A model generated the notes under the pieces. It was not told the origin of the DNA, did not search any database, and saw only the letters and a program-made list of their open reading frames with translations. 64,000 nucleotides of DNA, taken from Rhizobium sp. L1K21 (GTDB lineage Bacteria > Pseudomonadota > Alphaproteobacteria > Rhizobiales > Rhizobiaceae). Of the stretch, positions 53,889 through 62,231 are shown piece after piece. The DNA lies in assembly GCF_024055895.1 (NCBI RefSeq), contig NZ_JAMXLE010000002.1, positions 124,001 through 188,000 on the forward strand. The letters are read 5' to 3'. A program made the position numbers and the translations under genes. Within the stretch, counting starts at the first letter, position 1, and every line of letters begins with the position of its first letter.

Positions 53889-54284
53889 TCAGGCCAGACA
53901 GTCCAGCATCCATTGGACACCGAATTTGTCGGTAAGCTTGCCGTAATAGGAACCCCACGGCTGCAAGGCCAAAGGCGTGGTCACCCTGCCATCTTGAGAC
54001 AATTTCTCAAATAGACACTCGGTCTTGCCACGATCTTCCATAATGAGAATGTGAGATGAGCCACGCATGGGCTCAGCATCATGATTGTCCGACGCAAAAA
54101 ATAGAACGCCGGGACCTTCGAACCGTGCGTGCATCACCTTGCCAACGGTCGTTTCGCTGGCGACCGGAATGCCGTGGTCTCCGTGTCGCATCAACGTTGT
54201 CACCCGGCCAAGGCCACATTCGGCATAAAAGGAGAGCGCGGCCTCGCATTCGGTGGTGAAAAATAGATAATTGGCAAGCTGCAT
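53889..54284 (-). CDS. VOC-family protein (PhnB/glyoxalase-like)
   Basis: A 131-residue vicinal-oxygen-chelate fold protein: LFFTTECEAALSFYAECGLG at the start and QPWGSYYGKLTDKFGVQWML at the end, the paired beta-alpha-beta pattern of PhnB-like proteins. Metal ligands are not clearly complete. ATG 54284 has AAGGA just upstream and sets the start. Same strand as the tautomerase gene, 73 bases downstream of it. Function unknown. Confidence 0.85.
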   Translation of the reverse strand: MQLANYLFFTTECEAALSFYAECGLGRVTTLMRHGDHGIPVASETTVGKVMHARFEGPGVLFFASDNHDAEPMRGSSHILIMEDRGKTECLFEKLSQDGRVTTPLALQPWGSYYGKLTDKFGVQWMLDCLA

Positions 54285-54357
54285 GGCTTTTTCCTTTGCA
54301 ACGAACCGGGCAGCAATCGCGCCCGGCACGCATTCTTATTCCACAGGACGCGGCACC

Positions 54358-54783
54358 TTATGCGGCAGCGCTTGCAGCGATCGCCTGTCCAAGACCTGCG
54401 CTGTCGTAGCTGTCGCCGGCGATGCCCCAGCCACCCTCAGGGGCATAGACGATGTTAGACCAGATATGCTCGCGCCTGAGCCTGCCGCCGGCGGCCTTTT
54501 CAACGACGCTGGTTGCCTTTTCAATGAAGGCCTGTTTTGCCTCCGGCGTCGCCAGGGCAACCAAAGGCAGTTTCAGCTCCACGAATGCGGCGTCAACCGG
54601 CTTACCTCCAGCAAGCACACGCCCCTTCGGCAGTGTGTGTATCGAACCAACGACATTCGCTGTCATAAACGGGTTCCCGGTCAATTCAGAAACCTCGAGA
54701 AGCGCGTCTGTGAGCCCGGCAAATGCTTCCGCCTCAGCCTCGGCCGACAGCAGACCTTCGGGGATTGTGAGTGTGATAGGCAT
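54358..54783 (-). CDS. Tautomerase-family protein
   Basis: A 141-residue protein starting MPITLTIPEGLLSAEAEAEA: after the initiator Met comes Pro2, the catalytic base of 4-oxalocrotonate-type tautomerases. The rest follows the two beta-alpha-beta repeats of MIF-like tautomerases, ending with KAAGGRLRREHIWSNIVYAP. AAGGAG eight bases upstream fixes the start. Divergent from a TetR regulator with a likely operator between, so it is probably that regulator's target. Substrate unknown. Confidence 0.85.
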   Translation of the reverse strand: MPITLTIPEGLLSAEAEAEAFAGLTDALLEVSELTGNPFMTANVVGSIHTLPKGRVLAGGKPVDAAFVELKLPLVALATPEAKQAFIEKATSVVEKAAGGRLRREHIWSNIVYAPEGGWGIAGDSYDSAGLGQAIAASAAA

Positions 54784-54850
54784 AACTTTTCTCCTTGTTG
54801 GGAATAGGGCGCAAGTTTTATATACTGAACGCTCTCTATCGATACACATC

Positions 54851-54883
54851 GATTGCTCTCTATGCAAGCCATAAAGAGCAATC
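54851..54883. promoter_or_regulatory. Candidate TetR operator between tautomerase and tetR genes
   Basis: Perfect 9-bp arms GATTGCTCT (54851-54859) and AGAGCAATC (54875-54883) with a 15-base spacer; the first arm also follows a second GCTCTCTAT copy at 54830-54838. The location in the 122-base divergent region fits control of both genes. Confidence 0.55.
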
Positions 54884-54905
54884 ACTCTTAAAAAAGGATT
54901 ACATC

Positions 54906-55508
54906 ATGCGCTACAGCGCCGAACATAAAGAGCAGACGCGGACCAGGGTCATTCTTGCCGCCGGACAGGTGTTCCGAAAAGAAGGCTATGGGGGAGCCGG
55001 CATTGATGCTTTGACGAAGGCGGCAGGCGTCACCAACGGCGCTTTCTACGGCCATTTCAAGTCAAAGAGAGAAGCTTTCCGCACTGCAGTCGTCGCGGGT
55101 ATGGAAGAGCTCCGGCAGGGAATTGCAGCACTCAAGACCGAACAGCCGCGTGATTGGCTCAAGAGCTTTGTCAGCTACTATCTCGGATATAAGCGCACAT
55201 GCGACCTTGGGGAAAGTTGCGCTCTGCCAGCGCTTTCCGCTGACGTAATGCGAGCCGATGACGAGACGCGGCGCTGTTACACCGAAGAATTGGAGCGCCT
55301 GACGGCAGAGATCGCATCCGGTCTGACGAATGAAGGTTCGCAGCATTCTCCCGAAGACCGGGCCTTACTATTGCTGGCACTGCTGGCCGGTGGCGCGACG
55401 CTTGCGCGCGCGGTGTCGGATGAGGCCTTATCTGAAAGGATTGCCCATTTGGTAACAGAACAAGCCATGCACAACGGGCTATCGCAAGAGACTCAAAGCG
55501 GCACATAG
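54906..55508 (+). CDS. TetR/AcrR-family transcriptional regulator
   Basis: A 200-residue regulator with an N-terminal helix-turn-helix (about 10-50; GYGGAGIDALTKAAGVTNGA, GAFYGHFKSKREAF) and a ligand-binding helical core. The AEHKEQTRTRVILAAGQVF helix opens the fold. Belongs to the group near TetR regulators of stress-responsive redox genes. ATG 54906 (MRYSAEHK) has AAGGA seven bases upstream. Divergent from the tautomerase gene and probably autoregulated. Ligand unknown. Confidence 0.92.
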   Translation: MRYSAEHKEQTRTRVILAAGQVFRKEGYGGAGIDALTKAAGVTNGAFYGHFKSKREAFRTAVVAGMEELRQGIAALKTEQPRDWLKSFVSYYLGYKRTCDLGESCALPALSADVMRADDETRRCYTEELERLTAEIASGLTNEGSQHSPEDRALLLLALLAGGATLARAVSDEALSERIAHLVTEQAMHNGLSQETQSGT

Positions 55509-55555
55509 CCGGAAAACTAACCGGAGGAGCATCACCCCGCCGGTCGTTTCTCACC

Positions 55556-56557
55556 TCACTCCCCCATATTGCGCACTTCTTCCGCCGAAAAGCGGTAGGT
55601 CGTGGAGCAGAACTGGCAGGTGACGCTGATGAGGTCGTCTTCGAGGCTTTCCTGAATTTCCTCTTCGGACAGTCCCGCCAGCACGCCGCCGATCTTGTCG
55701 CGCGAGCATGAGCATTTGTCGTAGACCGTGTGAGCGTCGTAGACGCGCACGCCGCGCTCGTGGAACAGGCGGAAGAGCAGGCGTTCTGCTGTTACGTTCG
55801 GGTCGGTCAGTTCGTCTGCGTCGATGGTTTCCACCATGGCGCGGGCTTCCGTCCAGTGGTCATCCTCAGCCAGCTGATGGCCTTCCTCGTCGCCATCGCC
55901 GCCGGGAAGATCCGGCAGGCGCATGCGCTCGGGCGCTTCGGGCAGAAACTGGGCAATCAGCCCGCCGGCACGCCAGCCATGGCGCGGCTTGCCGTCTTCG
56001 TCGCGGTCGATGAGTTCGGCAGCGCTCAGGCGCACAGCCGTCGGGATCTGTTCGGATTGCCGAAAATAGGTTTCGGCAATGCGCTCCAGACTTTCACCTG
56101 CCAGCGGCACAATGCCCTGATAGGGCTGCATATGGGCACCCTGGTCGATGGTGAAGGCCAGCACGCCTGCGCCCAAAAGCTCCTGCGGCTCGGTGCGGCC
56201 GTTGGCAACGGCTTCCGCCAGCCGCTCCTCGTCGAAGCGCGCGTAAGCCCGAACGGCGTCAGGGGCTGCAAAATCGGCCACCAGCAGATCCACCGGGCCA
56301 TCGCTTTGTGTCTGCACAATGAACTTGCCCTCGAATTTCAGCGAGGTGCCAAGCAGCACAGTCAACACCACGGCCTCGGAAAGAAGCCGGGCCACGGGGG
56401 CTGGATATTTGTGGCGCTCGAGAATGGCGTCCAGCATGGGGCCGAGCTGCACGGCGCGGCCGCGCACATCAAGGCCTTCCACCTGGAACGGCACAACATT
56501 GTCATCGCCGGCGTGGTCGAATTCGCCGAGACCAGCAGTCATCACATCACTCATCAT
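55556..56557 (-). CDS. hslO: Redox-regulated chaperone Hsp33
   Basis: A 333-residue cytosolic holdase activated by oxidation. The N-terminal substrate-binding core includes LSEAVVLTVLLGTSLKFEGK. The C-terminal zinc centre has KCSCSRDKIG and TCQFCSTTYRF (about 268-320), four Cys in CxC and CxxC spacing. ATG 56557 (MMSDVMTAGLGEFD) chosen since AGGAG lies five bases upstream. It follows argF on the same strand, in the argD-argF-hslO order common in Rhizobiales. Confidence 0.95.
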   Translation of the reverse strand: MMSDVMTAGLGEFDHAGDDNVVPFQVEGLDVRGRAVQLGPMLDAILERHKYPAPVARLLSEAVVLTVLLGTSLKFEGKFIVQTQSDGPVDLLVADFAAPDAVRAYARFDEERLAEAVANGRTEPQELLGAGVLAFTIDQGAHMQPYQGIVPLAGESLERIAETYFRQSEQIPTAVRLSAAELIDRDEDGKPRHGWRAGGLIAQFLPEAPERMRLPDLPGGDGDEEGHQLAEDDHWTEARAMVETIDADELTDPNVTAERLLFRLFHERGVRVYDAHTVYDKCSCSRDKIGGVLAGLSEEEIQESLEDDLISVTCQFCSTTYRFSAEEVRNMGE

Positions 56558-56751
56558 AGAAACTCCTGCGGCCTTGCAACCGTTTTCAAAACCCAGCGTG
56601 TCGCCGCAACGTGTATCGGGATTTTTCGCCAGAAATGGCAAAGTTGCCGATTAGATGGTCATGGCGTCGCCGTTTTTCAACATCGACGCCCACGCGGCTT
56701 CCTTTGACGCTTTATAGGACAAAAGCGCGCAATCACACAAATCGGGAACGA

Positions 56752-57669
56752 TCAGATCGCGCCGAGGCACCATGCCAGGATCGATTTTTGCGCATGCAGG
56801 CGGTTTTCAGCCTCATCAAAGACCACAGACTGCGGGCCGTCGATCACGCTGTCGGTCACTTCCTCGCCGCGGTGGGCCGGCAGGCAATGCATGAAGAGTG
56901 CATTGTCGTTTGCCTTTTCCATCAGCTTGGGGTTCACCTGATAGGGCATGAAAATATTGTGGCCGCGGGCCTTGTGTTCCTGGTTCATGGAAACCCAGGT
57001 ATCGGTCACCACGCAGTCAGCGCCGGAAACCGCTTTCTCGGCATCATGCGTCAGCATCACCTTGCCGCCATTGTTGCGCGCCCAGTTCAGGAACCGGTCC
57101 TCCGGCTCCGATCCCATGGGCACGGCCATGTTCATCTGATAGCCAAAACGGGCTGCCCCTTCCACAAAGGAATGCAGCACATTGTTGCCGTCGCCGGTCC
57201 AGGCAATCGTCTTGCCTTCCACCGGCCCGCGATGCTCTTCGAAGGTCATGATATCGGCCATGATCTGGCAGGGATGCGTGTCGTCGGTCAGGGCGTTGAT
57301 CACCGGCACGGTCGCCGCATCGGCCAGTTCCAGCAGGCGGGAATGGTCGGTGGTGCGGATCATGATCGCATCCACGAAACGGGAGAGAACCTTGGCCGTG
57401 TCGCCGATGGTTTCGGCGCGGCCAAGCTGCATTTCGGTGCCGGAAAGAAACAGCGTCTCGCCGCCGAGCTGGCGCATGCCGACATCGAAGGACACGCGCG
57501 TGCGCGTCGACGGTTTTTCGAAAATCATGGCCAGCGTCTTGCCTTCCAGCGGCTTGTCGCCCTTGCCGGCTTTCAGCGCCTGTTTGCGGGTTTTCGCGTC
57601 ATCCATGATCAGCCGCAAATCGGCTGCGGAAACGGCGGATAGGTCCAGAAAATGTTTTACCGATGCCAT
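56752..57669 (-). CDS. argF: Ornithine carbamoyltransferase
   Basis: A 305-residue enzyme making citrulline from ornithine and carbamoyl phosphate. Motifs: carbamoyl phosphate site [14 protein letters not shown] (about 50-63), the [11 protein letters not shown] segment, and ornithine-site [12 protein letters not shown] (about 269-280). Length and order are typical. ATG 57669 ([13 protein letters not shown]) is at the normal family start. It lies 25 bases after argD on the same strand and ahead of hslO. Confidence 0.96.
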   Translation of the reverse strand: MASVKHFLDLSAVSAADLRLIMDDAKTRKQALKAGKGDKPLEGKTLAMIFEKPSTRTRVSFDVGMRQLGGETLFLSGTEMQLGRAETIGDTAKVLSRFVDAIMIRTTDHSRLLELADAATVPVINALTDDTHPCQIMADIMTFEEHRGPVEGKTIAWTGDGNNVLHSFVEGAARFGYQMNMAVPMGSEPEDRFLNWARNNGGKVMLTHDAEKAVSGADCVVTDTWVSMNQEHKARGHNIFMPYQVNPKLMEKANDNALFMHCLPAHRGEEVTDSVIDGPQSVVFDEAENRLHAQKSILAWCLGAI

Positions 57670-57694
57670 ATGACTCAATTCCTGAAATACTGGG

Positions 57695-58882
57695 TTAGCC
57701 GGCGGCCTGTTGTACGCGTTCAAGCGCATGTTCGATGCGGTTGATCCCGTCACGTGCTTCTTCGGCTGTGGTGGTCAGCGGCGGCAGAATGCGGATCACA
57801 TTGTCCGCTGCCAGCACGCCCAAAACCTTTTCCTCACGCATGGCGGCCAGGAGGTCCGCATTCGGCGTTTTCGTCTTGATGCCCAGGAAAAGTCCCTCGC
57901 CGCGGATTTCCTCAATAACTTTGGGAAAGCGATCTTTCAGCGATTCCAGCCCCTGGCGGAAGACGAGTGCCACATCGCGTACATGCTCCAGAAAACCGTC
58001 CGCCAGAACGACATCCAGCACCGCGTTTCCGGCTGCCATGGCGAGCGGGTTGCCGCCATAGGTCGAACCATGGGTGCCGGCGACCATGCCCGATGAGGCC
58101 TCTTCGGTCGCCAGGCACGCGCCGACGGGAAAACCGCCGCCGATACCCTTGGCAACCGCCATGATATCAGGCGCCACACCGCTCGCCTCGTAGGAGAAGA
58201 GCTTTCCGGTGCGGCCGACACCGCCCTGCACATCGTCGAAAATCAGCAGCATGCCCTTTTCATCGCAAAGCGTGCGCAAAGCGCGCAGGAATGCGTGGTC
58301 GGCGGCGCGAATGCCGCCCTCACCCTGAATGGGCTCAATCAGAATGCCAGCCGTCTTTTCGCTGACCGCCGCCTTCACGGCATCCAGATCACCAAAGAGA
58401 ACGCGGGTAAAACCGGGTGCCTTGGGACCGAAACCTTCAATATATTTGTCGGTGCCGCCGGCTGCCACGGTCGTGGTCGTGCGGCCGTGGAAGGCATTGT
58501 CAAAGGTGATAATCTCGAAACGGTCCGGCTCGCCTTTGGAGAAGAAATAGCGCCGCGCGGTCTTGATGGCGCATTCCAGGGCCTCGGCACCTGAATTGGT
58601 GAAAAACACACGGTCGGCAAAGGTCACATCGGTCAGCCGTTTTGCCAGCCGCTCCTGTCCGGGCGACTGATAAAGGTTCGAGGTGTGCCACAGTTTTTCA
58701 GTCTGCTTTTTCAGCTCTTCCACCAGATGCGGATGGGCATGCCCAAGCGCATTGACGGCAATGCCGGAGGCAAAATCCAGATAGCGCTCGCCATCCTCGG
58801 TTATCAGCCACACGCCTTCACCTCGCTCAAACCGCAGCGGAATGCGGTTATAGCTATTATAGAGTGAAGAGGCGTCTGCCAT
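57695..58882 (-). CDS. argD: Acetylornithine aminotransferase
   Basis: A 395-residue class III aminotransferase in arginine synthesis. Motifs: [20 protein letters not shown], the PLP region [20 protein letters not shown] (DDVQGGVGR; most ArgD have DEVQTG, so Glu is replaced by Asp), and Lys in [19 protein letters not shown] 58882 ([13 protein letters not shown]) has GGGAGA upstream and is the normal start. First gene of argD-argF-hslO. Confidence 0.95.
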   Translation of the reverse strand: MADASSLYNSYNRIPLRFERGEGVWLITEDGERYLDFASGIAVNALGHAHPHLVEELKKQTEKLWHTSNLYQSPGQERLAKRLTDVTFADRVFFTNSGAEALECAIKTARRYFFSKGEPDRFEIITFDNAFHGRTTTTVAAGGTDKYIEGFGPKAPGFTRVLFGDLDAVKAAVSEKTAGILIEPIQGEGGIRAADHAFLRALRTLCDEKGMLLIFDDVQGGVGRTGKLFSYEASGVAPDIMAVAKGIGGGFPVGACLATEEASSGMVAGTHGSTYGGNPLAMAAGNAVLDVVLADGFLEHVRDVALVFRQGLESLKDRFPKVIEEIRGEGLFLGIKTKTPNADLLAAMREEKVLGVLAADNVIRILPPLTTTAEEARDGINRIEHALERVQQAAG

Positions 58883-59287
58883 GGCTCTTGTCTCCCGGAG
58901 CGCGTGAACGATTTTGTTTTCAGGGGTTTCGACCGCGGGTGGAAGGACCACCTTAAATCAAAAATGCCGCCAGTTATGGCGGCGGGCGCACTATCGTCAT
59001 TTCGCGCCTTATTGTCAATAAAGCCTTGGAATCCGGGCAGCGCGCACGCAAAATGCGGGTTTAGGCGCGCGCATTTTCTCCATCAAGTTGGGGAAAAGTT
59101 GAAAAATCGATTCGAGCGATTCACGGGACTCTTGTCACGGAGTCCCGCGCCTACTAGGTTAATAAAAGATTACTAGACGCGAGCGGCGGACCTAGTCACC
59201 ACGATATGTACAAGCGTAGCGGGCGCCGGATCGGTTCCGGGCCATGGTGAGGGATTCTGTCTAGGGAAGCGGAACAGGAGAATGAAC
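58883..59287. promoter_or_regulatory. argD/gcrA divergent regulatory region with GANTC cluster and CtrA-like box
   Basis: About 400 bases without a gene. Four GANTC sites (CcrM methylation motif) lie within 36 bases: GATTC at 59109 and 59118, GACTC at 59127, GAGTC at 59140; the last two are arms of an inverted repeat CGGGACTC/GAGTCCCG (59124-59147). A fifth, GATTC at 59253-59257, is in the leader. TTAA-TAAAAGA-TTAC at 59159-59173 fits CtrA at seven of eight positions. The argD promoter must also be here but was not pinpointed. Confidence 0.6.
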
Positions 59288-59821
59288 GTGAGCTGGACCG
59301 ACGAGCGGGTAGAAAAACTCAAGAAACTGTGGGCCGAGGGCCTGAGCGCCAGCCAGATTGCTGCGCAGCTGGGCGGCGTGAGCCGCAATGCCGTCATCGG
59401 CAAGGTGCACCGTCTGTCCTTGCCGGGCCGGGCAAAGGCCGGCGGCACAGCCGCGCCGCGCGCGCCGAAGCGGCAGGCACCGGCCCCGCGTGCGCCGAGC
59501 TATAACGCCACATCGCGACCGGCAGCGCCGCGTTCGGCCCCGCGCTCTGTTGGTGCAACAGCCCTTCGCCAGGACCCCGATGCGAGCATTTTCGAAGAGA
59601 TCGAGATTGATCGTGCAGACAATGTGGTCGTGCCGATTTCACGGCGGCTGGCGCTAACGGAACTCTCCGAGCGCACCTGCAAGTGGCCGGTCGGCGATCC
59701 GCTGAAAGAGGATTTCCATTTCTGCGGCAATGACTCGCCTGAAAATACGCCCTACTGCACTTACCATGCGCGGCTGGCCTATCAGCCAACCGGCGAACGC
59801 CGCCGTGCCGCATCGCGTTGA
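59288..59821 (+). CDS. gcrA: Cell-cycle regulator GcrA
   Basis: A 177-residue DNA-binding regulator that acts with sigma-70 at CcrM-methylated GANTC promoters. N-terminal three-helix DNA-binding domain MSWTDERVEKLKKLWAEG, SQIAAQLGGVSRNAVIGKVH; an Ala/Pro/Arg-rich linker (about 52-95); and a C-terminal domain with CKWPVGDP, FHFCGNDSP and YCTYHARLAY, Cys/His residues likely to hold a metal. I chose GTG 59288 over ATG 59282 because AGGAGA is seven bases upstream of the GTG and the family starts MSWT. Upstream carries five GANTC sites and a CtrA-like box. Confidence 0.95.
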   Translation: MSWTDERVEKLKKLWAEGLSASQIAAQLGGVSRNAVIGKVHRLSLPGRAKAGGTAAPRAPKRQAPAPRAPSYNATSRPAAPRSAPRSVGATALRQDPDASIFEEIEIDRADNVVVPISRRLALTELSERTCKWPVGDPLKEDFHFCGNDSPENTPYCTYHARLAYQPTGERRRAASR

Positions 59822-59849
59822 GTACGACTTCCTGCGTAAATCAAATCTG

Positions 59850-59875
59850 CGGGTCCTTCGGGGCCCGTTTTTTTT
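59850..59875 (+). terminator. Intrinsic terminator of gcrA
   Basis: CGGGTCC, loop TTCG, GGGCCCG, then eight T. Strong stem-loop with UUCG-type tetraloop 29 bases past the gcrA stop. Confidence 0.93.
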
Positions 59876-59925
59876 GTTTGGAATAATCGACGCCGGCAAC
59901 GGCCGACCATGACAGGAAAACCGGC

Positions 59926-60024
59926 TCAATCGTCGTTGCGACGCCAGGTCCAATTGAAGTCCATCGCGAAAACATAGGCTGCAAATGCGCCGGCGGTGAT
60001 TGCAAACAGCAGTGTGTCACTCAT
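59926..60024 (-). CDS. Very small single-helix membrane protein
   Basis: A 32-codon frame, MSDTLLFAITAGAFAAYVFA then MDFNWTWRRNDD: one hydrophobic helix with a short charged, Trp-rich tail. GGAGAAAGCC directly before the ATG is a good ribosome site, which together with the clean protein-like composition supports a real gene. Converges on the gcrA terminator. Too short for family identification; function unknown. Membrane microproteins of this kind often modulate transporters or respiratory complexes. Confidence 0.55.
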   Translation of the reverse strand: MSDTLLFAITAGAFAAYVFAMDFNWTWRRNDD

Positions 60025-60140
60025 GGCTTTCTCCATCGTTTGGAGATGAAACGCACGACAGGGATTTTTGATCCCATTGTTTTTGCACATTATCGCCAGA
60101 GAGCGGCCAGATTGTGGCCCCAAGCGTGAGAGGGCGCAAA

Positions 60141-60167
60141 CAAAACCCGCCGGACAAGGGCGGGTTT
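60141..60167 (-). terminator. Intrinsic terminator downstream of the 60200 gene
   Basis: AACCCGCC (60144-60151), seven-base loop, GGCGGGTT (60159-60166): perfect 8-bp stem. Read leftward it continues TTGTTTG, a short T-rich tail. Lies 33 bases past the stop at 60200. Confidence 0.8.
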
Positions 60168-60199
60168 CAATGGGCGTGACGTTTTGCCGTTCCACCGGA

Positions 60200-60547
60200 T
60201 TAGCGGAAGGTAAACTTCTTTCCTTTGTAAGGACCACTGGTGTAGCGCAGAAGATATTTGTTCTTAGATACCTCCTCCACCGTGAAGGTTTGGCTCGAAC
60301 CATCGCTCAGCTTCATAGAGACCGATTTGGAGCCGACTTTGTAGGTGCCGGTAAGGGCCTTGCTGCCCTTATGCTTCATCGTCACCTTGCCGCCACCGGC
60401 GCCTCCGCCGAATGTCGCTACCGAGCCTGCGTCAAACGACATTTTCCGGTTGCTCATAAAGCTCTGCAATGCGCTTCCCGTCATAGAATCCGCAAAAGCA
60501 GGCCAAGCGAGCGCTAGCGCGAAAAGAGTTACCATCAACTTCTTCAA
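60200..60547 (-). CDS. Small secreted protein of unknown function
   Basis: A 115-residue protein with a Sec signal peptide (MKKLMVTLFALALAWPAFAD). The mature part is small and rich in Lys, Gly and Ser, with beta-pattern segments GKVTMKHKGSKALTGTYKVG and SQTFTVEEVSKNKYLLRYTS, suggesting a beta-sandwich or barrel. I place the start at TTG 60547 because AGGAG lies seven bases upstream; ATG 60535 is four codons in. No family recognised. Followed by a good terminator. Confidence 0.75.
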   Translation of the reverse strand: MKKLMVTLFALALAWPAFADSMTGSALQSFMSNRKMSFDAGSVATFGGGAGGGKVTMKHKGSKALTGTYKVGSKSVSMKLSDGSSQTFTVEEVSKNKYLLRYTSGPYKGKKFTFR

Positions 60548-60686
60548 GTCTGTTCTCCTAAGTTCAGTCCTCCACAACCTCCCATAGGAGGCCGCAACCT
60601 CTAATATGTTAAAGAAACGAAGAAATCCCTAACACAGCGCGGCAATTCGGGGTTCGAAAACGCGAACTGCTCAAACAGTCTTGCCT

Positions 60687-62099
60687 TCAGCTCTCCAGCC
60701 GATATGGCACCATCTGCCGCTCGTTGTGATCGATCGCCAGCTTGCGCTTTAGCGGTGGAATGGCACGGCTTTCGCAATTGGCGCGCTCGCAAATGCGGCA
60801 GGATACGCCGATGGGATCGTAAGCCGCACGGGATTCGATATCGAGACCATCTGCGTAAACGAAGGTGTTGGCGTAGGAGACTTCGCAACCGAAGGCCAGC
60901 GCGAAGCTCGGCTGGTTGGCGTGATAGCCGTGCCTGCCCTTCTGCACCTGCACGGCAAGACAGAGATAGCGCACACCATCGGGTGTTTCAGCCAACTGGC
61001 GGATGATCCGGCCGGGCGTCTCGAACGCCTGATGCGCGTTCCAAAGCGGACAGGCCGCGCCAAAGCGGGCGAATTGCAGCTTGGCAGCGCTGTGCCGCTT
61101 GGTGATATTGCCGGCCCGGTCGATGCGGGCGAAAAACACCGGCACACCCTTGCGCCCCGGCTTCTGCAATGTGCTCAGACGATGGCAGACCTGCTCCAGA
61201 GACGCGCCGAAACGGGATGCCAGGAGTTCAATATCATGCCGCAATTCGCGCGCGGCCTGATGAAACATCTTGTAGGGCAGGATCAGCGCGCCGGCGAAAT
61301 AGTTCTGCAGGCCCATGCGACAGATTTCGCGCGCTTCAGCCGACCGGAATGCCGTATCCTTCAGCGTCGCCTCAATGACCTCGGCCCCTGCCAGCTGCGC
61401 CACCAGATGCGCCATCTGGAAATCGCGGGTTGGCTCGTTGGCGTGGCGGCTGATCGTCAAAAGCCGTTTGGCGGGTTCATAGCGCCTGAGCGCCTCGTCG
61501 TTGACCGCGCCGCGCACGGTGCGCACCTGATGTTCACGCTCCAGATAGCGCGAAAGAAGCGCATAATTCTCTTCAAGCCCGATACCCAGACGCTCGGCAA
61601 GCGCTTCCGCCGCCACATCGATTTCGTGCAGATAGTTGTCGACGAAGTGGAAGAAATCGCGCACCTCTTCATAGGGCGTCGGCTCCACCTGCGCTGCCCC
61701 GCCCAGACGGTCGTCGAAACTCGCCACCTGTTCGCCAAGACGCCGATAGGCCTGATGACAGGTAATCAGCGCGTGCGCCAGCCCCGGCGCGTTTTGCGTG
61801 ACGAGCTTCAGCTCCTGCACGCTCGGCGCATAATTCTCAAACAGCGTGTCGGTCAGCGCCTCCGACAGCGCCGATAAAAGCCGCTCGTTTTCACCCGAGG
61901 CCAGTTCGGAAATGTCGAGCTGGAACTTCTCTGCCAGCGACAGGAGCACGGCGGCCGAAACCGAGCGCTGATTGTTCTCGATCTGGTTGAGATAGCTTGT
62001 CGAAATGCCGATCACGCTGGCAAATTGCGCCTGCGTGAAATCATTCGCCTGCCTGATGTCGCGGACCTTGCGGCCAATGAAGAGTTTTCCCGTCGCCAT
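60687..62099 (-). CDS. ScfR/RamB-family short-chain acyl-CoA-responsive regulator (PccR-like)
   Basis: A 470-residue regulator. N-terminal XRE helix-turn-helix (about 10-65; DFTQAQFASVIGISTSYLNQ), a middle DUF955/M78-like domain (about 170-300), and a C-terminal DUF2083-type domain with Cys-rich DPIGVSCRICERANCESRAI (about 425-445). This is the ScfR architecture; PccR in Rhodobacter sphaeroides senses propionyl-CoA and controls propionyl-CoA carboxylase. Head-to-head with pccB, which fits the same role here. ATG 62099 starts the fold directly; ribosome site weak. Confidence 0.9.
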   Translation of the reverse strand: MATGKLFIGRKVRDIRQANDFTQAQFASVIGISTSYLNQIENNQRSVSAAVLLSLAEKFQLDISELASGENERLLSALSEALTDTLFENYAPSVQELKLVTQNAPGLAHALITCHQAYRRLGEQVASFDDRLGGAAQVEPTPYEEVRDFFHFVDNYLHEIDVAAEALAERLGIGLEENYALLSRYLEREHQVRTVRGAVNDEALRRYEPAKRLLTISRHANEPTRDFQMAHLVAQLAGAEVIEATLKDTAFRSAEAREICRMGLQNYFAGALILPYKMFHQAARELRHDIELLASRFGASLEQVCHRLSTLQKPGRKGVPVFFARIDRAGNITKRHSAAKLQFARFGAACPLWNAHQAFETPGRIIRQLAETPDGVRYLCLAVQVQKGRHGYHANQPSFALAFGCEVSYANTFVYADGLDIESRAAYDPIGVSCRICERANCESRAIPPLKRKLAIDHNERQMVPYRLES

Positions 62100-62121
62100 T
62101 TTGCATATTCACAATTTACGT

Positions 62122-62129
62122 TTTGCAAA
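62122..62129. promoter_or_regulatory. TTTGCAAA element, possible PccR/ScfR site
   Basis: A perfect TTTGCAAA palindrome lies in the scfR-pccB divergent region, with a degenerate TTTGCATA about 22 bases away at 62099-62106. Published PccR sites are two TTTGCAAA copies four bases apart; the second copy at that spacing is not present, so this is only a half match. Confidence 0.4.
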
Positions 62130-62231
62130 TTTATAATTCTACATTCGCACACGTTCAATCATTTTCTTTGACGCTGCAATTGGTTAAGTGCATCGTTGGC
62201 GCAATCGTAAAGACCACTGCCGGGGAGTGAT

